Part shown: in pieces, positions 1 through 7,191 of the stretch
Layout of the letters: each line of letters opens with the position of its first letter
Position numbering within the stretch: the stretch's first letter is position 1
DNA from: Mycolicibacterium palauense
GTDB taxonomy: Bacteria; Actinomycetota; Actinomycetes; Mycobacteriales; Mycobacteriaceae
Reading direction: 5' to 3'
Length of the DNA stretch: 64,000 nucleotides
Assembly: GCF_002592005.1 (NCBI RefSeq)
Contig: NZ_NVQF01000029.1
Coordinates: 1 to 64,000, forward strand
Notes under the pieces: model-generated
What the model saw: only the letters and a program-made list of their open reading frames with translations
What the model was told of the DNA's origin: nothing
The model's database searches: none
Made by a program: the position numbers and the translations under genes

Positions 1-261
1 CCTTCCCAACCAGCGCGCCAACGCCGGTCTTGATCAGAGAACCTTGGACTTCAGATCATCCTCGGGAAGGTGCGCCCACTTTCACGCCCCCACACCGAGG
101 GTCATCCACAAGTTCTGATCATTGCTCGGGAGTCATCGCCGTCATGGCGTCGTTGGTAGAGCGGTGCGCCGTGAACGGCGAGCAGGTCGTGCCCCAGCCC
201 GGCGCCTTCTCGGCGGCCGGATCGCTGGACCTTTCAAGGGTCGGCCGGGCTCGACGGGCTG

Positions 262-462
262 GTGACCGCGCGCCCATTCCGGCGGCGCCGGACTCGTCGT
301 GCGACCCCAAACTACGCGGGGGCCTGTGTTCCGATCGCCAGTGACGTCGACTGCGCCGGCGGCAGCGGCAACGGTCCGGCGTACGTCGCCGGCCCCGTGC
401 AGGTGATCGGCACCGACATCTACGGCCTGGACCGCGACGGCGACGGCGTGGGCTGCCAGTAG
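262..462 (+). CDS. Excalibur-domain protein, N-terminally truncated or remnant
   Basis: The 66-residue product ends in a clear Excalibur calcium-binding signature: an aspartate-rich DRDGDGVGC stretch at the extreme C-terminus, preceded by a cysteine pair in CVPIASDVDC. Proteins of this family are normally small exported proteins with a signal peptide. Here the only in-frame starts (GTG 262) are followed by an arginine-rich run, with no hydrophobic signal sequence and no clear ribosome-binding site. I see no signal peptide in the frame upstream to about position 180. The exported N-terminus therefore looks lost or frame-shifted. Role unknown. The domain call is firm; the start and whether it is expressed are not. 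Confidence 0.45.
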   Translation: MTARPFRRRRTRRATPNYAGACVPIASDVDCAGGSGNGPAYVAGPVQVIGTDIYGLDRDGDGVGCQ

Positions 463-484
463 AGCACCCCGGGACGGCGCCGGG

Positions 485-1219
485 TCAGCTGGACAGGCCG
501 CCGTCGACGACGAGGTTCTGCCCGGTGATGTAGGAGGCTCCCGGCCCGGCCAGGAACAACGCGGCCGAGGCGATCTCCTCGGGGCGCCCCTGGCGGCCCA
601 TCGGCACGCTGGTACGCACCAGCTCGTCGAGCTGCGCCTGCCCGCCCAGCTCCCCGATCACCGGCGCGTTGAACGCGGTGTCGGTCCACCCCGGTGACAG
701 GGCGTTGACCCGCACACCGCGCGGGGCGAACTCGTGGGCGAGGCTGCGGGTGAAGGCGATGACGCCCCCCTTCGAGGCCGAGTAGCCGGTCACGCCGGCC
801 GTGCCGGACACACCGGCCACCGAGGCCACGTTGACGATGGCCGCACCGTCGGAGGCCTCCAGCAGCCCGATCCCGAACTTCGCCAACAGGAAGCAGGACC
901 GGACGTTCACCGCGAGCTGACGATCCCAGTCGGCCACCGTGGCCTGCTCCACGGCCGCGGCGCGTTGGACACCGGCGACGTTGACGATCGCGTCGAGGCG
1001 CCCGTGTTCGCGGGCCACGGTGTCGAACAGTGTGGCCACCGACGACTCCTCGGAGACGTCGCAGACCTGGGAGTGCAGTTTGTGTCCCGGCTCGATCTCG
1101 GCGATGTCGACGCCGACGACGGTGGCGCCCTCCCCGACGAACGCCGTGGCACAGGCACGGCCGATCCCCGAGGCGGCGCCGGTGACGACGACGACCCGGC
1201 CCGCCAACCGGTCAGGCAT
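485..1219 (-). CDS. SDR family NAD(P)-dependent oxidoreductase
   Basis: A 244-residue classical short-chain dehydrogenase. The dinucleotide-binding TGAASGIG lies at residues 13-20, NVAG at 80-83, the catalytic serine region NVAS at 130-133, and the catalytic YSASK at 146-150. Length is normal for the family. It is the last gene of a leftward operon and its start overlaps the end of the preceding gene by 8 bp, so translation is probably coupled. Substrate cannot be read from the sequence. The context (GMC dehydrogenase, GlcG-like protein, MarR control) suggests oxidation of an alcohol or hydroxy-acid intermediate of the same pathway. Confidence 0.9.
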   Translation of the reverse strand: MPDRLAGRVVVVTGAASGIGRACATAFVGEGATVVGVDIAEIEPGHKLHSQVCDVSEESSVATLFDTVAREHGRLDAIVNVAGVQRAAAVEQATVADWDRQLAVNVRSCFLLAKFGIGLLEASDGAAIVNVASVAGVSGTAGVTGYSASKGGVIAFTRSLAHEFAPRGVRVNALSPGWTDTAFNAPVIGELGGQAQLDELVRTSVPMGRQGRPEEIASAALFLAGPGASYITGQNLVVDGGLSS

Positions 1220-2153
1220 CCGTGGCCCCGACGGCCTCGACCGCGGCGGTGGCCACCTGGAGATCCTGTTCGTAGTGCCCGCCGCTGACGCCGATCGCGC
1301 CGACCACCTCCCCGGAGACCACGACGGGCAGCCCGCCCGGGAACGTCACGACACGGTCCATCCCGGCCATCCCCGAGGCCATCTTCGGGTCCGCCGAGGA
1401 GTACTCGAACCACTGCGCGGGCGTGAAACCCGTTGCCACCACGGTGTAGGCCTTGTCGGCGGCAACCTGCAGGCTGCTCAGCGCGGCACCGTCCATGCAG
1501 GCCGAGGCCTTCACGTTGCCCGACTCGTCGACGACCACCACCGAGAACGCGCCGCCGACGCGCCCCGCTTCCGCGATGGCGGCGTCCACCAGGCTGCGCG
1601 CGAGAGACAGCGAGATCGTTCTCTTGGTGATGACGGTTAGGTCCGGGCTCGGCATGGACTCTCCTTCGTTGTGGTGGCGGGTTTTGGCCGGATCGGATTC
1701 GACCGTGGGCTGGTAGATCTCGCCCCGCTCGACGACGCGTTCCAGCATGTTCAGGTAGGGCAGGTCGGTGCCCACGCTGTAGGTGCGCGACTCCTGGCCC
1801 GGGTAGCCGATGAGCTCCCGGATGGCGGGGTTCAGGAAGTACGCGCCGGCGGTGAGGGTTCCGACGGCGCCGACCAGCGCGGGGTCGAGGTCCTGCAGCC
1901 GGGCGAACACCGTGGACGCCGGCGTCGAGGGTGTGACGTCGGCGCAGGCGGCCAGCACCTCCCGCAGCGGCGCCAGCAGGTCGGGCCGTGCCGCCAGCGC
2001 GGCATCGATCCACCGGGTCGGGACCTGCGCCCCCGACGCCGAGGGCCGCGTTCCGTAGTCCGGGATGAGCGCGTCGGCCACGACCGCGAACAGCTCGCGC
2101 TCGCGCGCCGAGAGCTCCGTGGCCTGGGCGGCGGTGTTGACGTCGATGCTCAT
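1212..2153 (-). CDS. Fusion: gluconate 2-dehydrogenase subunit 3-like + GlcG/HbpS-like domain
   Basis: One uninterrupted 313-residue frame holds two proteins usually encoded separately. Residues 1-166 resemble the small subunit (subunit 3) of membrane gluconate/GMC dehydrogenases and directly follow the GMC gene with a 4-bp overlap. Residues 167-313 form a GlcG/HbpS (DUF336) domain, seen in ISLSLARSLVDAAIAEA and the GVVGAIGVSGG-type core. At the junction an ATG at 1655 is preceded by a strong AAGGAG ribosome-binding site at ideal spacing. The GlcG part (1212..1655) is therefore probably also, or only, made as a separate 147-residue protein. The two genes seem to have merged by loss of an intervening stop codon. 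No signal peptide is visible. Confidence 0.75.
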   Translation of the reverse strand: MSIDVNTAAQATELSARERELFAVVADALIPDYGTRPSASGAQVPTRWIDAALAARPDLLAPLREVLAACADVTPSTPASTVFARLQDLDPALVGAVGTLTAGAYFLNPAIRELIGYPGQESRTYSVGTDLPYLNMLERVVERGEIYQPTVESDPAKTRHHNEGESMPSPDLTVITKRTISLSLARSLVDAAIAEAGRVGGAFSVVVVDESGNVKASACMDGAALSSLQVAADKAYTVVATGFTPAQWFEYSSADPKMASGMAGMDRVVTFPGGLPVVVSGEVVGAIGVSGGHYEQDLQVATAAVEAVGATDA

Positions 2154-3817
2154 GCGGGCACCGCCTGAAGCTTGCGGGAGGCGATGAGGTGCTCGACGTT
2201 GCGCAGCGCCAGCGCCGCGATGGTCGCGGTCGGATTCGACGACGACGACGTCACGAAGATGCTGCTGTCGTAGACGAACAGGTTGGCCACGTCGTGGCTG
2301 CGCCCCCAGCGGTCGACCACCGAAGAGCCCGGATCGTCGCCCATCCGCGCGGTGCCGAGGATATGCCAGCCCGCGTCACGCATGAGGATGGGCTCGGAGT
2401 GCTCCAGCGCTCCCGAGGCGACCATCGCCTCCTTGAGCCGCTCGGCGTTGAAATCCAGGTTGCGCATCGAGTTCTCGTCGAGGCGGTAGTGGATCTCCGG
2501 GGCCGGCAGACCGTCGTCGTCGAACAGCGTCGAGGACAGCTCGACGCGGTTGGACTCCATCGGCAGGTCCTCGACCTCGGCCGACCACTCCACGGTGTGC
2601 CCGAACGTGCGGTCCAGGGACCGGTGGAAGTTGTCGCCCCAGGCGGATTCCACCGTCGAGTTGGCGTAGCCGGCACGCAGTCCCAACGGTCCGCCGCTGG
2701 GCATGATCTGCCATTTCGCGCCGCGCTTGAATCCCCGGGCCGGGTCGGTCTCGAAGAACTGCATCGACACCACCGACTGTCCCGCCGGGCCCAGCCAGCT
2801 CTCCAGGGGATCCTCGTAGATCGCGGTTGCGATCACCAGCGGGTGCATCATGAGGCGCCGGCCGACCAGGCCCGAGGAGTTGGCCAGGCCGTTGCCGAAG
2901 CGCTTCGAGGTCGACATCTTGAGCAGTCGCGGGGTGCCGATGCCGTTGGCGCAGACGATCACGATGTCGGCCGAGGTCGAACGCTCGACGCCGTCACGGC
3001 CGATCCACACCGCGCCGGTGGCCAATCCACGCTCGTTGACGGTGATCTCGCGGACCCGTGCTCCGGTCACGAGTTCGGCGCCGGCCTGGATCGCGTCGGG
3101 CCAGTGGGTCAGATCGAACGAGCCCTTCGCCCCCTCGGGGCACCCGGTCAGGCACGTCCCGCGGCGTACGCAGGCGTTCTGGCGGCGCCAGGGCTTGGAG
3201 GCGATGGCGTTGGCCGCCGGCCACCAGTGCCACCCCATCCTGTCGAGGCCTTCGGCGGCTTTCATGCCGATCCGCCCGATCGGCAGCGGCGGAAGGGGAT
3301 ACGTGAGCGAGGAGGGGTAGGCCGGGTCTCCGTCGAGGCCGGAGACCCCGAGCTCTTCGGAGATCCGGTTGTAGAACGGAAGCAGATCCTCCCAGGCCAG
3401 CGGCCAGTCGTCGCCGACCCCGTCGAGGGTGCGGGTGCGGAAGTCCGACGGGACGAACGGTGCCCAGTGTCCGGCGTAGATGACGGTCCCGCCACCGACG
3501 CCGTTGTACATCAGCGGGTTCATGTCGGAGTCGGTCGCGTCGATCGGATAGTCACCGGCGCGCTTGCGTACGTTGGGATTCGGGTGCCAGTCCCGCTGCG
3601 CGGTCAGTTCCCATTCCGGGGTCGCGCCCTTGAACTCCGAACGCTGGGCCCAGTTGCCCTGCTCCAGACAGACGACCGAGAAGCCGGCCTCGGCGAGCTC
3701 CTTGGTCGCCACGGCACCGGATGGTCCGGCGCCGACGACCAGGGCGTCGTAGTGGGTGCGTTGCGGGGGCGCCGACCAGGGGGGACCCTGGTCGGGAAAG
3801 GGGCTGGAGTCGGGCAT
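2150..3817 (-). CDS. GMC family FAD-dependent oxidoreductase (large subunit)
   Basis: A 555-residue flavoprotein of the glucose-methanol-choline family. The N-terminal FAD-binding GAGPSG is at residues 29-34. A cysteine-rich segment (CVRRGTCLTGC) characteristic of gluconate/sugar dehydrogenase-like GMC proteins lies mid-protein. The C-terminus has the GMC_oxred_C pattern with catalytic histidine (WHILGTARMG) and SNPTATIAALA. ATG 3817 is chosen because GGAAGGACG sits just upstream; the frame stays open to 3919 but that extension is not family-like. With the following subunit-3-like domain it probably forms a two-subunit dehydrogenase oxidising a hydroxylated substrate. It is the first gene of the leftward operon facing marR and lies behind the shared operator at 3937-3955. 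Confidence 0.88.
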   Translation of the reverse strand: MPDSSPFPDQGPPWSAPPQRTHYDALVVGAGPSGAVATKELAEAGFSVVCLEQGNWAQRSEFKGATPEWELTAQRDWHPNPNVRKRAGDYPIDATDSDMNPLMYNGVGGGTVIYAGHWAPFVPSDFRTRTLDGVGDDWPLAWEDLLPFYNRISEELGVSGLDGDPAYPSSLTYPLPPLPIGRIGMKAAEGLDRMGWHWWPAANAIASKPWRRQNACVRRGTCLTGCPEGAKGSFDLTHWPDAIQAGAELVTGARVREITVNERGLATGAVWIGRDGVERSTSADIVIVCANGIGTPRLLKMSTSKRFGNGLANSSGLVGRRLMMHPLVIATAIYEDPLESWLGPAGQSVVSMQFFETDPARGFKRGAKWQIMPSGGPLGLRAGYANSTVESAWGDNFHRSLDRTFGHTVEWSAEVEDLPMESNRVELSSTLFDDDGLPAPEIHYRLDENSMRNLDFNAERLKEAMVASGALEHSEPILMRDAGWHILGTARMGDDPGSSVVDRWGRSHDVANLFVYDSSIFVTSSSSNPTATIAALALRNVEHLIASRKLQAVPA

Positions 3818-3936
3818 CGCTGATCGTCCTTCCATGGGGCTGGGTGGTGGTCGGGGGTCGGTACGACCGCCAGTGCTGTCGCCGCGACCCGCCGATGTGG
3901 TCTGTGCGATCCCATACATAAGATGTGACGTGGTGC

Positions 3937-3955
3937 ATAATCTGTCACAGATAAT
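3937..3955. promoter_or_regulatory. MarR-type operator, copy 1
   Basis: A 19-bp near-perfect palindrome with arms ATAATCTGT and ACAGATAAT around a single C, in the divergent region between the GMC operon and marR. Closely related palindromes occur at 6208-6228 and 7028-7048. The location next to marR suggests autoregulation together with repression of the GMC operon. Binding by this MarR is inferred. Confidence 0.65.
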
Positions 3956-3982
3956 ACTCTTCCGTCAAGCAGAGGATCGCAG

Positions 3983-4516
3983 ATGTCATTTTCTGGGGGT
4001 GCGGGCCGACGCCGTGCGGCAGAAACTACAGTCACCGGGGTGGACACGGAACTAGCGCAACGCATTTCGCAGGCACTGATGCCGATGTCGCGACTGATTC
4101 GCACCGCGGTACGCGCCGCGCCGCCACTGCCCCTCGTTCCCTACGCGCAGGTCGAGGTGCTGCAGGTGGTGCAGGACCGGCCCGGCATCTCGGTCGGTGG
4201 CGTCGCCGACGCACTGCAGTTGGCGCCGAACACGGTCTCGACCCTGGTGCGCGCCCTGGTGGGCGCGAACCTGATCGATCAGCAGTCGGTCGCCGGCCAG
4301 GGCCGAACGACCACGCTGACACTGACCCGCGAAGCCGAGGAGATGCTCTCGGTCTGGGATCGCCGTCGCGCCGAGATCCTCGGCGAGGTCCTCGCGTCGA
4401 TGCCGCCGAAGGCGGTGCGGTCGATCACCGCAACCCTTCCGCATCTGACGGAGCTGCAGGAGGCCATCGAGCAGAAGATCGCCGAACTGCGGAGCCAGGG
4501 GGGCCAGGGGGGCTGA
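3983..4516 (+). CDS. MarR family transcriptional regulator
   Basis: A 177-residue winged-helix regulator. The recognition-helix region reads ISVGGVADALQLAPNTVSTLVRALV at about residues 70-95, followed by the wing (QGRTTTLTLTREAEEML) and a C-terminal dimerisation helix. ATG 3983 is the first start; a GTG about 19 codons later (GVDTELAQ) is also possible. It is divergent from the GMC/SDR operon and convergent with the FAD-dependent reductase. Three palindromes in front of the surrounding genes make it the likely local regulator. Ligand unknown. Confidence 0.9.
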   Translation: MSFSGGAGRRRAAETTVTGVDTELAQRISQALMPMSRLIRTAVRAAPPLPLVPYAQVEVLQVVQDRPGISVGGVADALQLAPNTVSTLVRALVGANLIDQQSVAGQGRTTTLTLTREAEEMLSVWDRRRAEILGEVLASMPPKAVRSITATLPHLTELQEAIEQKIAELRSQGGQGG

Positions 4517-4528
4517 CCCCCTGGCTCC
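4491..4528. terminator. Bidirectional hairpin between marR and the FAD-dependent reductase gene
   Basis: Arms GGAGCCAGGGGG (4491-4502) and CCCCCTGGCTCC (4517-4528) are exactly complementary. The hairpin overlaps the last codons of marR and ends 12 bp before the stop of the convergent gene. There is no T-tract, which is usual in this GC range. Confidence 0.6.
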
Positions 4529-4539
4529 CCGCGCCCGAG

Positions 4540-6186
4540 TCATGCGCCGTCCCCGCGCCCTTCGACGATGTGATCGATGGCCTGCTTGGAGAAGATGATG
4601 GACCGGGCCAGGGAGTAGCCGGCCTGGTATCCGGAGCCGTAGTCGACGAAGGCCGCGTTGTTCCCCGAGGCGTACAGACCCTCGATCGGCACGCCGCGCG
4701 ACGTGAGCACCCGGGCGTGCGGATCGGTCATCAGCCCCGCCGACGACAGTCCGCTGGGCTTCAGTTCGACCCCGTAGAAGGGTCCTTCCCCGACCGGACC
4801 GAGGTTGGGATTCGAGCTGGTCAGATCGCCGGTGTAGTACTGGGCCCACGGGGCTTCACCGCGCTGGTAGTCCTCGTCGACGCCCGCCTCGGCGAACTTG
4901 TTGAGCCGCTGCACGGAGTGCACCAGGTTCTCCGCGTCGACGCCGATCTTGGCCGCGAGCTCGTCGAGCGTGTCGGCGCGCTGCACCCAGTCGGGAACGT
5001 AGCCGACCTCGAACCCGCCGAAGGAGTACTTCGCGGTGTACTGACTGTCGAACACCAGGTAGCACGGCTGATTGGTGTACCGGTGCTCCCAGACGTCGAA
5101 ATCGCGCAGGGCGTCGAGGATGCTCTGGAAGTAGGACTCGTCGGCGAAGCGGTGGCCGGCGCGGTTGACCACCAGCGTGTGGGGTTTGGACAGCTCCTGG
5201 ATGCCGGCGAGCCGCAGGAAGGCCCGCGGGTTCTCCTTGGTGGCCGGCATCGGAAAGCCCAGGAACAGCGCCATGTGCCGGCGGATCACGTGCACGCCGG
5301 CGCCGAGTTCGGTGGCCATCATGAGCGGGTCACCGGTCAGGGTGTCGGGGAACATGCTGACCCAGCCGGTCACATCCTCGAAGCGGTTGATCAACTCGGG
5401 GTTGGCCTCGTATCCGCCCCCAGCCAGGACCACGCCACGGCGGGCCCGGAACACCGTCGGCACTCCCCCGCGGTCCGCCTCGACTCCAACGACCCTGCCG
5501 CCCTCGCGGATCAGCCTGGTCGCCGGGGTCTCCAGCAGGATCGGGACCTGACGGTCGAGCAGCAGCTTGATGAAGTTCGCGGCCAGGCCGGCGCCGAAGC
5601 CGCGCAGGTTGGCCGCCCGGCGCTGCGCCATGGTCTCGGCGTCGTAGTTGCGGGCATTGCCGATACCGCCCCAGGCGATCGCCTCCTCGAAGGTCACCCC
5701 CATCGGCAACTCCGGCGATACGTCGACCTTGTCCTTCCAGTCGCCGAGATCGTCGGTGGAGATCAGCGCGGTCTCGACCATGCGCCCCTCCGCCCGCGAC
5801 CCCGGCGCGTGTCCGTGATAGTGATCCGGAAGTCCGCGGACCAGCTGGAACGGCACACCGAGCCGGTGGAAGTACTCCAGCGCCACGGGCCCCTGCTCGA
5901 TGTAGACCTGCTGCTGGGCCGGGACCTCGTAGCCGCCGCCCAGGTGGCGCATGTAGGCGATCACGTCGTCGAGGTCGTCCTCCAGCCCGGCCTCGCGCTG
6001 CAGATGGGTGCAGCCCAGCCACAGCCCGCCGTAGGAATACGTCGTGCCCCCACCGGCTTTCGCCCCCTTCTCCAGGATGACCGCGCTCAGCCCTTCGGCG
6101 TGAGCGGCCAGCGCAGCCGACGTACCGGCTATGCCGGACCCGATGATGACGACGTCGTACTCTTCGGTCTGGCTCGCTTGATCCAC
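4540..6186 (-). CDS. FAD-dependent oxidoreductase (fumarate reductase / 3-ketosteroid dehydrogenase-like)
   Basis: About 548 residues, FAD_binding_2 fold. The N-terminal Rossmann motif GSGIAG lies at about residues 16-21, followed by an acidic E of the FAD ribose site (ILEKG) and GGTTYSYGG. The C-terminal FAD contact is YASGNNAAFVDYGSGYQAGYSLA. Family members reduce or desaturate carbon-carbon bonds next to a carbonyl (fumarate reductase, urocanate reductase, ketosteroid dehydrogenase); the substrate here is unknown. GTG 6186 is preferred because GGAGGA lies just upstream; GTG 6201 and ATG 6198 are alternatives. It is transcribed away from the maleate-isomerase-like gene, behind operator copy 2. 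Confidence 0.82.
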   Translation of the reverse strand: MDQASQTEEYDVVIIGSGIAGTSAALAAHAEGLSAVILEKGAKAGGGTTYSYGGLWLGCTHLQREAGLEDDLDDVIAYMRHLGGGYEVPAQQQVYIEQGPVALEYFHRLGVPFQLVRGLPDHYHGHAPGSRAEGRMVETALISTDDLGDWKDKVDVSPELPMGVTFEEAIAWGGIGNARNYDAETMAQRRAANLRGFGAGLAANFIKLLLDRQVPILLETPATRLIREGGRVVGVEADRGGVPTVFRARRGVVLAGGGYEANPELINRFEDVTGWVSMFPDTLTGDPLMMATELGAGVHVIRRHMALFLGFPMPATKENPRAFLRLAGIQELSKPHTLVVNRAGHRFADESYFQSILDALRDFDVWEHRYTNQPCYLVFDSQYTAKYSFGGFEVGYVPDWVQRADTLDELAAKIGVDAENLVHSVQRLNKFAEAGVDEDYQRGEAPWAQYYTGDLTSSNPNLGPVGEGPFYGVELKPSGLSSAGLMTDPHARVLTSRGVPIEGLYASGNNAAFVDYGSGYQAGYSLARSIIFSKQAIDHIVEGRGDGA

Positions 6187-6207
6187 TGCTTCCTCCATCA
6201 CTCCGAC

Positions 6208-6228
6208 TATTATCTGTGTCAGACATTA
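6208..6228. promoter_or_regulatory. MarR-type operator, copy 2
   Basis: A 21-bp inverted repeat: arm TATTATCTG, centre TGT, arm CAGACATTA. It lies in the divergent region between the FAD-dependent reductase and the maleate-isomerase-like gene, and matches copy 3 at all but one position. It would control both directions. Confidence 0.65.
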
Positions 6229-6252
6229 CTCCGGGGACGGCCGGAATTTCCA

Positions 6253-6283
6253 CTGTCTTGCAGAACTACTTTCTGTCCTACGG
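6253..6283. promoter_or_regulatory. Second conserved inverted-repeat element, copy A (degenerate)
   Basis: Starts 24 bp downstream of operator copy 2. Left part CTGTCTTGCAGAAC and right part TCTGTCCTACGG correspond base for base to the perfect hairpin at 7072-7103, though pairing here is imperfect. The right arm merges into the GGAAGG ribosome-binding site of the next gene. It may be a second regulator site or a 5' leader element. Confidence 0.4.
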
Positions 6284-6297
6284 AAGGATTGGTGATC

Positions 6298-6987
6298 ATG
6301 AAACCGCCAGTGCCGCACCGCCCGCGGGTGGGTCTCGTTCTTCCCAGCGCCCAGGTCGTCACGGAGCCCCTGTTCAACCGCGTGATGGGACAACGGTGGG
6401 ACTTCCTCGCCGCGCGGGTGCTGATCAAGGGTGCGCGCCCGGAGCATCTGCGCCGGATGGAGTGCGAGATTCCCCGTGCCGTCGAGGAACTCGCCACCGC
6501 TCGCGTCGACGCCCTGGTGAGTTGCTGCACCGCCTCCGGCGCCCTGAACGGGCTGGAGCGGGACCGGGCGCAGTGCCGGGAGATCCAGCGCAGCACCGGC
6601 GTGCCCACGACGTCGACGATGCTGTCCATCGTGGCGAACCTGCGCGCCCTCGAGGCGAGGTCGCTGGTGGTGGTGACGCCCTATGTCGCGGAATTGGCGA
6701 GCGTGGAACACCACTACCTGCAGGACAACGGGTTCTCGATCGTGTCGTCCGACGACGACGAGATCGACGACCCGTTCGCGATGTCGATGGACCCGGTGGA
6801 GCACATCGTCGGCCGGGCGCTCGACGCCTGGGACGACAGCGCCGACGCGATGCTGTTGAGCTGCATGAACTGGCCTGCCTACCAGGCGATCGGGGCGATC
6901 GAGGAGCAGATCGGGGCGCCCGTCGTGACCTCACATTCCGCCACGCTGTGGGGCCTACACGGCCTGCTGTCGGCCCCCTCCGAGTAA
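6298..6987 (+). CDS. Asp/Glu racemase superfamily protein, maleate isomerase / arylmalonate decarboxylase-like
   Basis: A 229-residue protein of the aspartate/glutamate/hydantoin racemase superfamily. The two catalytic cysteines lie where maleate cis-trans isomerases place them: Cys76 in SCCTASGA and Cys189 in LLSCMNWPAY. Nocardial maleate isomerase uses Cys76 and a cysteine near 194. The likely reaction is thiol-assisted isomerisation of maleate or a substituted maleate to the fumarate form. That fits the divergently transcribed fumarate-reductase-like flavoprotein. ATG 6298 is chosen; GTG 6292 is nearer to GGAAGG and possible. It sits behind operator copy 2. Confidence 0.75.
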   Translation: MKPPVPHRPRVGLVLPSAQVVTEPLFNRVMGQRWDFLAARVLIKGARPEHLRRMECEIPRAVEELATARVDALVSCCTASGALNGLERDRAQCREIQRSTGVPTTSTMLSIVANLRALEARSLVVVTPYVAELASVEHHYLQDNGFSIVSSDDDEIDDPFAMSMDPVEHIVGRALDAWDDSADAMLLSCMNWPAYQAIGAIEEQIGAPVVTSHSATLWGLHGLLSAPSE

Positions 6988-7027
6988 GTCGGGCACCCGT
7001 CATCCTTGTAATCGACGTCACTCTGAG

Positions 7028-7048
7028 TATTATCTGTGTCAGACAATA
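7028..7048. promoter_or_regulatory. MarR-type operator, copy 3
   Basis: A 21-bp palindrome, arm TATTATCTG, centre TGT, arm CAGACAATA, with one mismatch between arms. It is upstream of the HSL-type esterase and is the best-conserved of the three copies in this cluster. Confidence 0.65.
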
Positions 7049-7071
7049 CATACCCGGGGCCGCCAACGGCT

Positions 7072-7103
7072 CCGTTGTGCAGAACCTTGACTCTGCACAA
7101 CGG
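7072..7103. promoter_or_regulatory. Second conserved inverted-repeat element, copy B (perfect hairpin)
   Basis: Perfect 12-bp inverted repeat CCGTTGTGCAGA / TCTGCACAACGG with an 8-nt loop, 23 bp downstream of operator copy 3. The same arrangement occurs at 6253-6283. It is followed by a 33-codon open frame (ATG 7107 to stop 7208) that overlaps the start of the esterase gene and could be a leader ORF; I see no good ribosome-binding site for it. Confidence 0.5.
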
Positions 7104-7191
7104 AAGATGTCTGCGCGGGGCCGGGTGGCCCACTTGCTCCGTATCGACGGCCGGCGTTCGGGCGACAGTCGAAAGCGTTGGAAAGGCGCCG

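Noticed and set aside
4570..6987. Very long plus-strand open frame (about 805 codons) over the FAD-dependent reductase
   Set aside because: Antisense shadow of a high-GC gene; only its last 229 codons (from 6298) code the isomerase-like protein. The rest has repetitive R/G/V/H composition and no domain.
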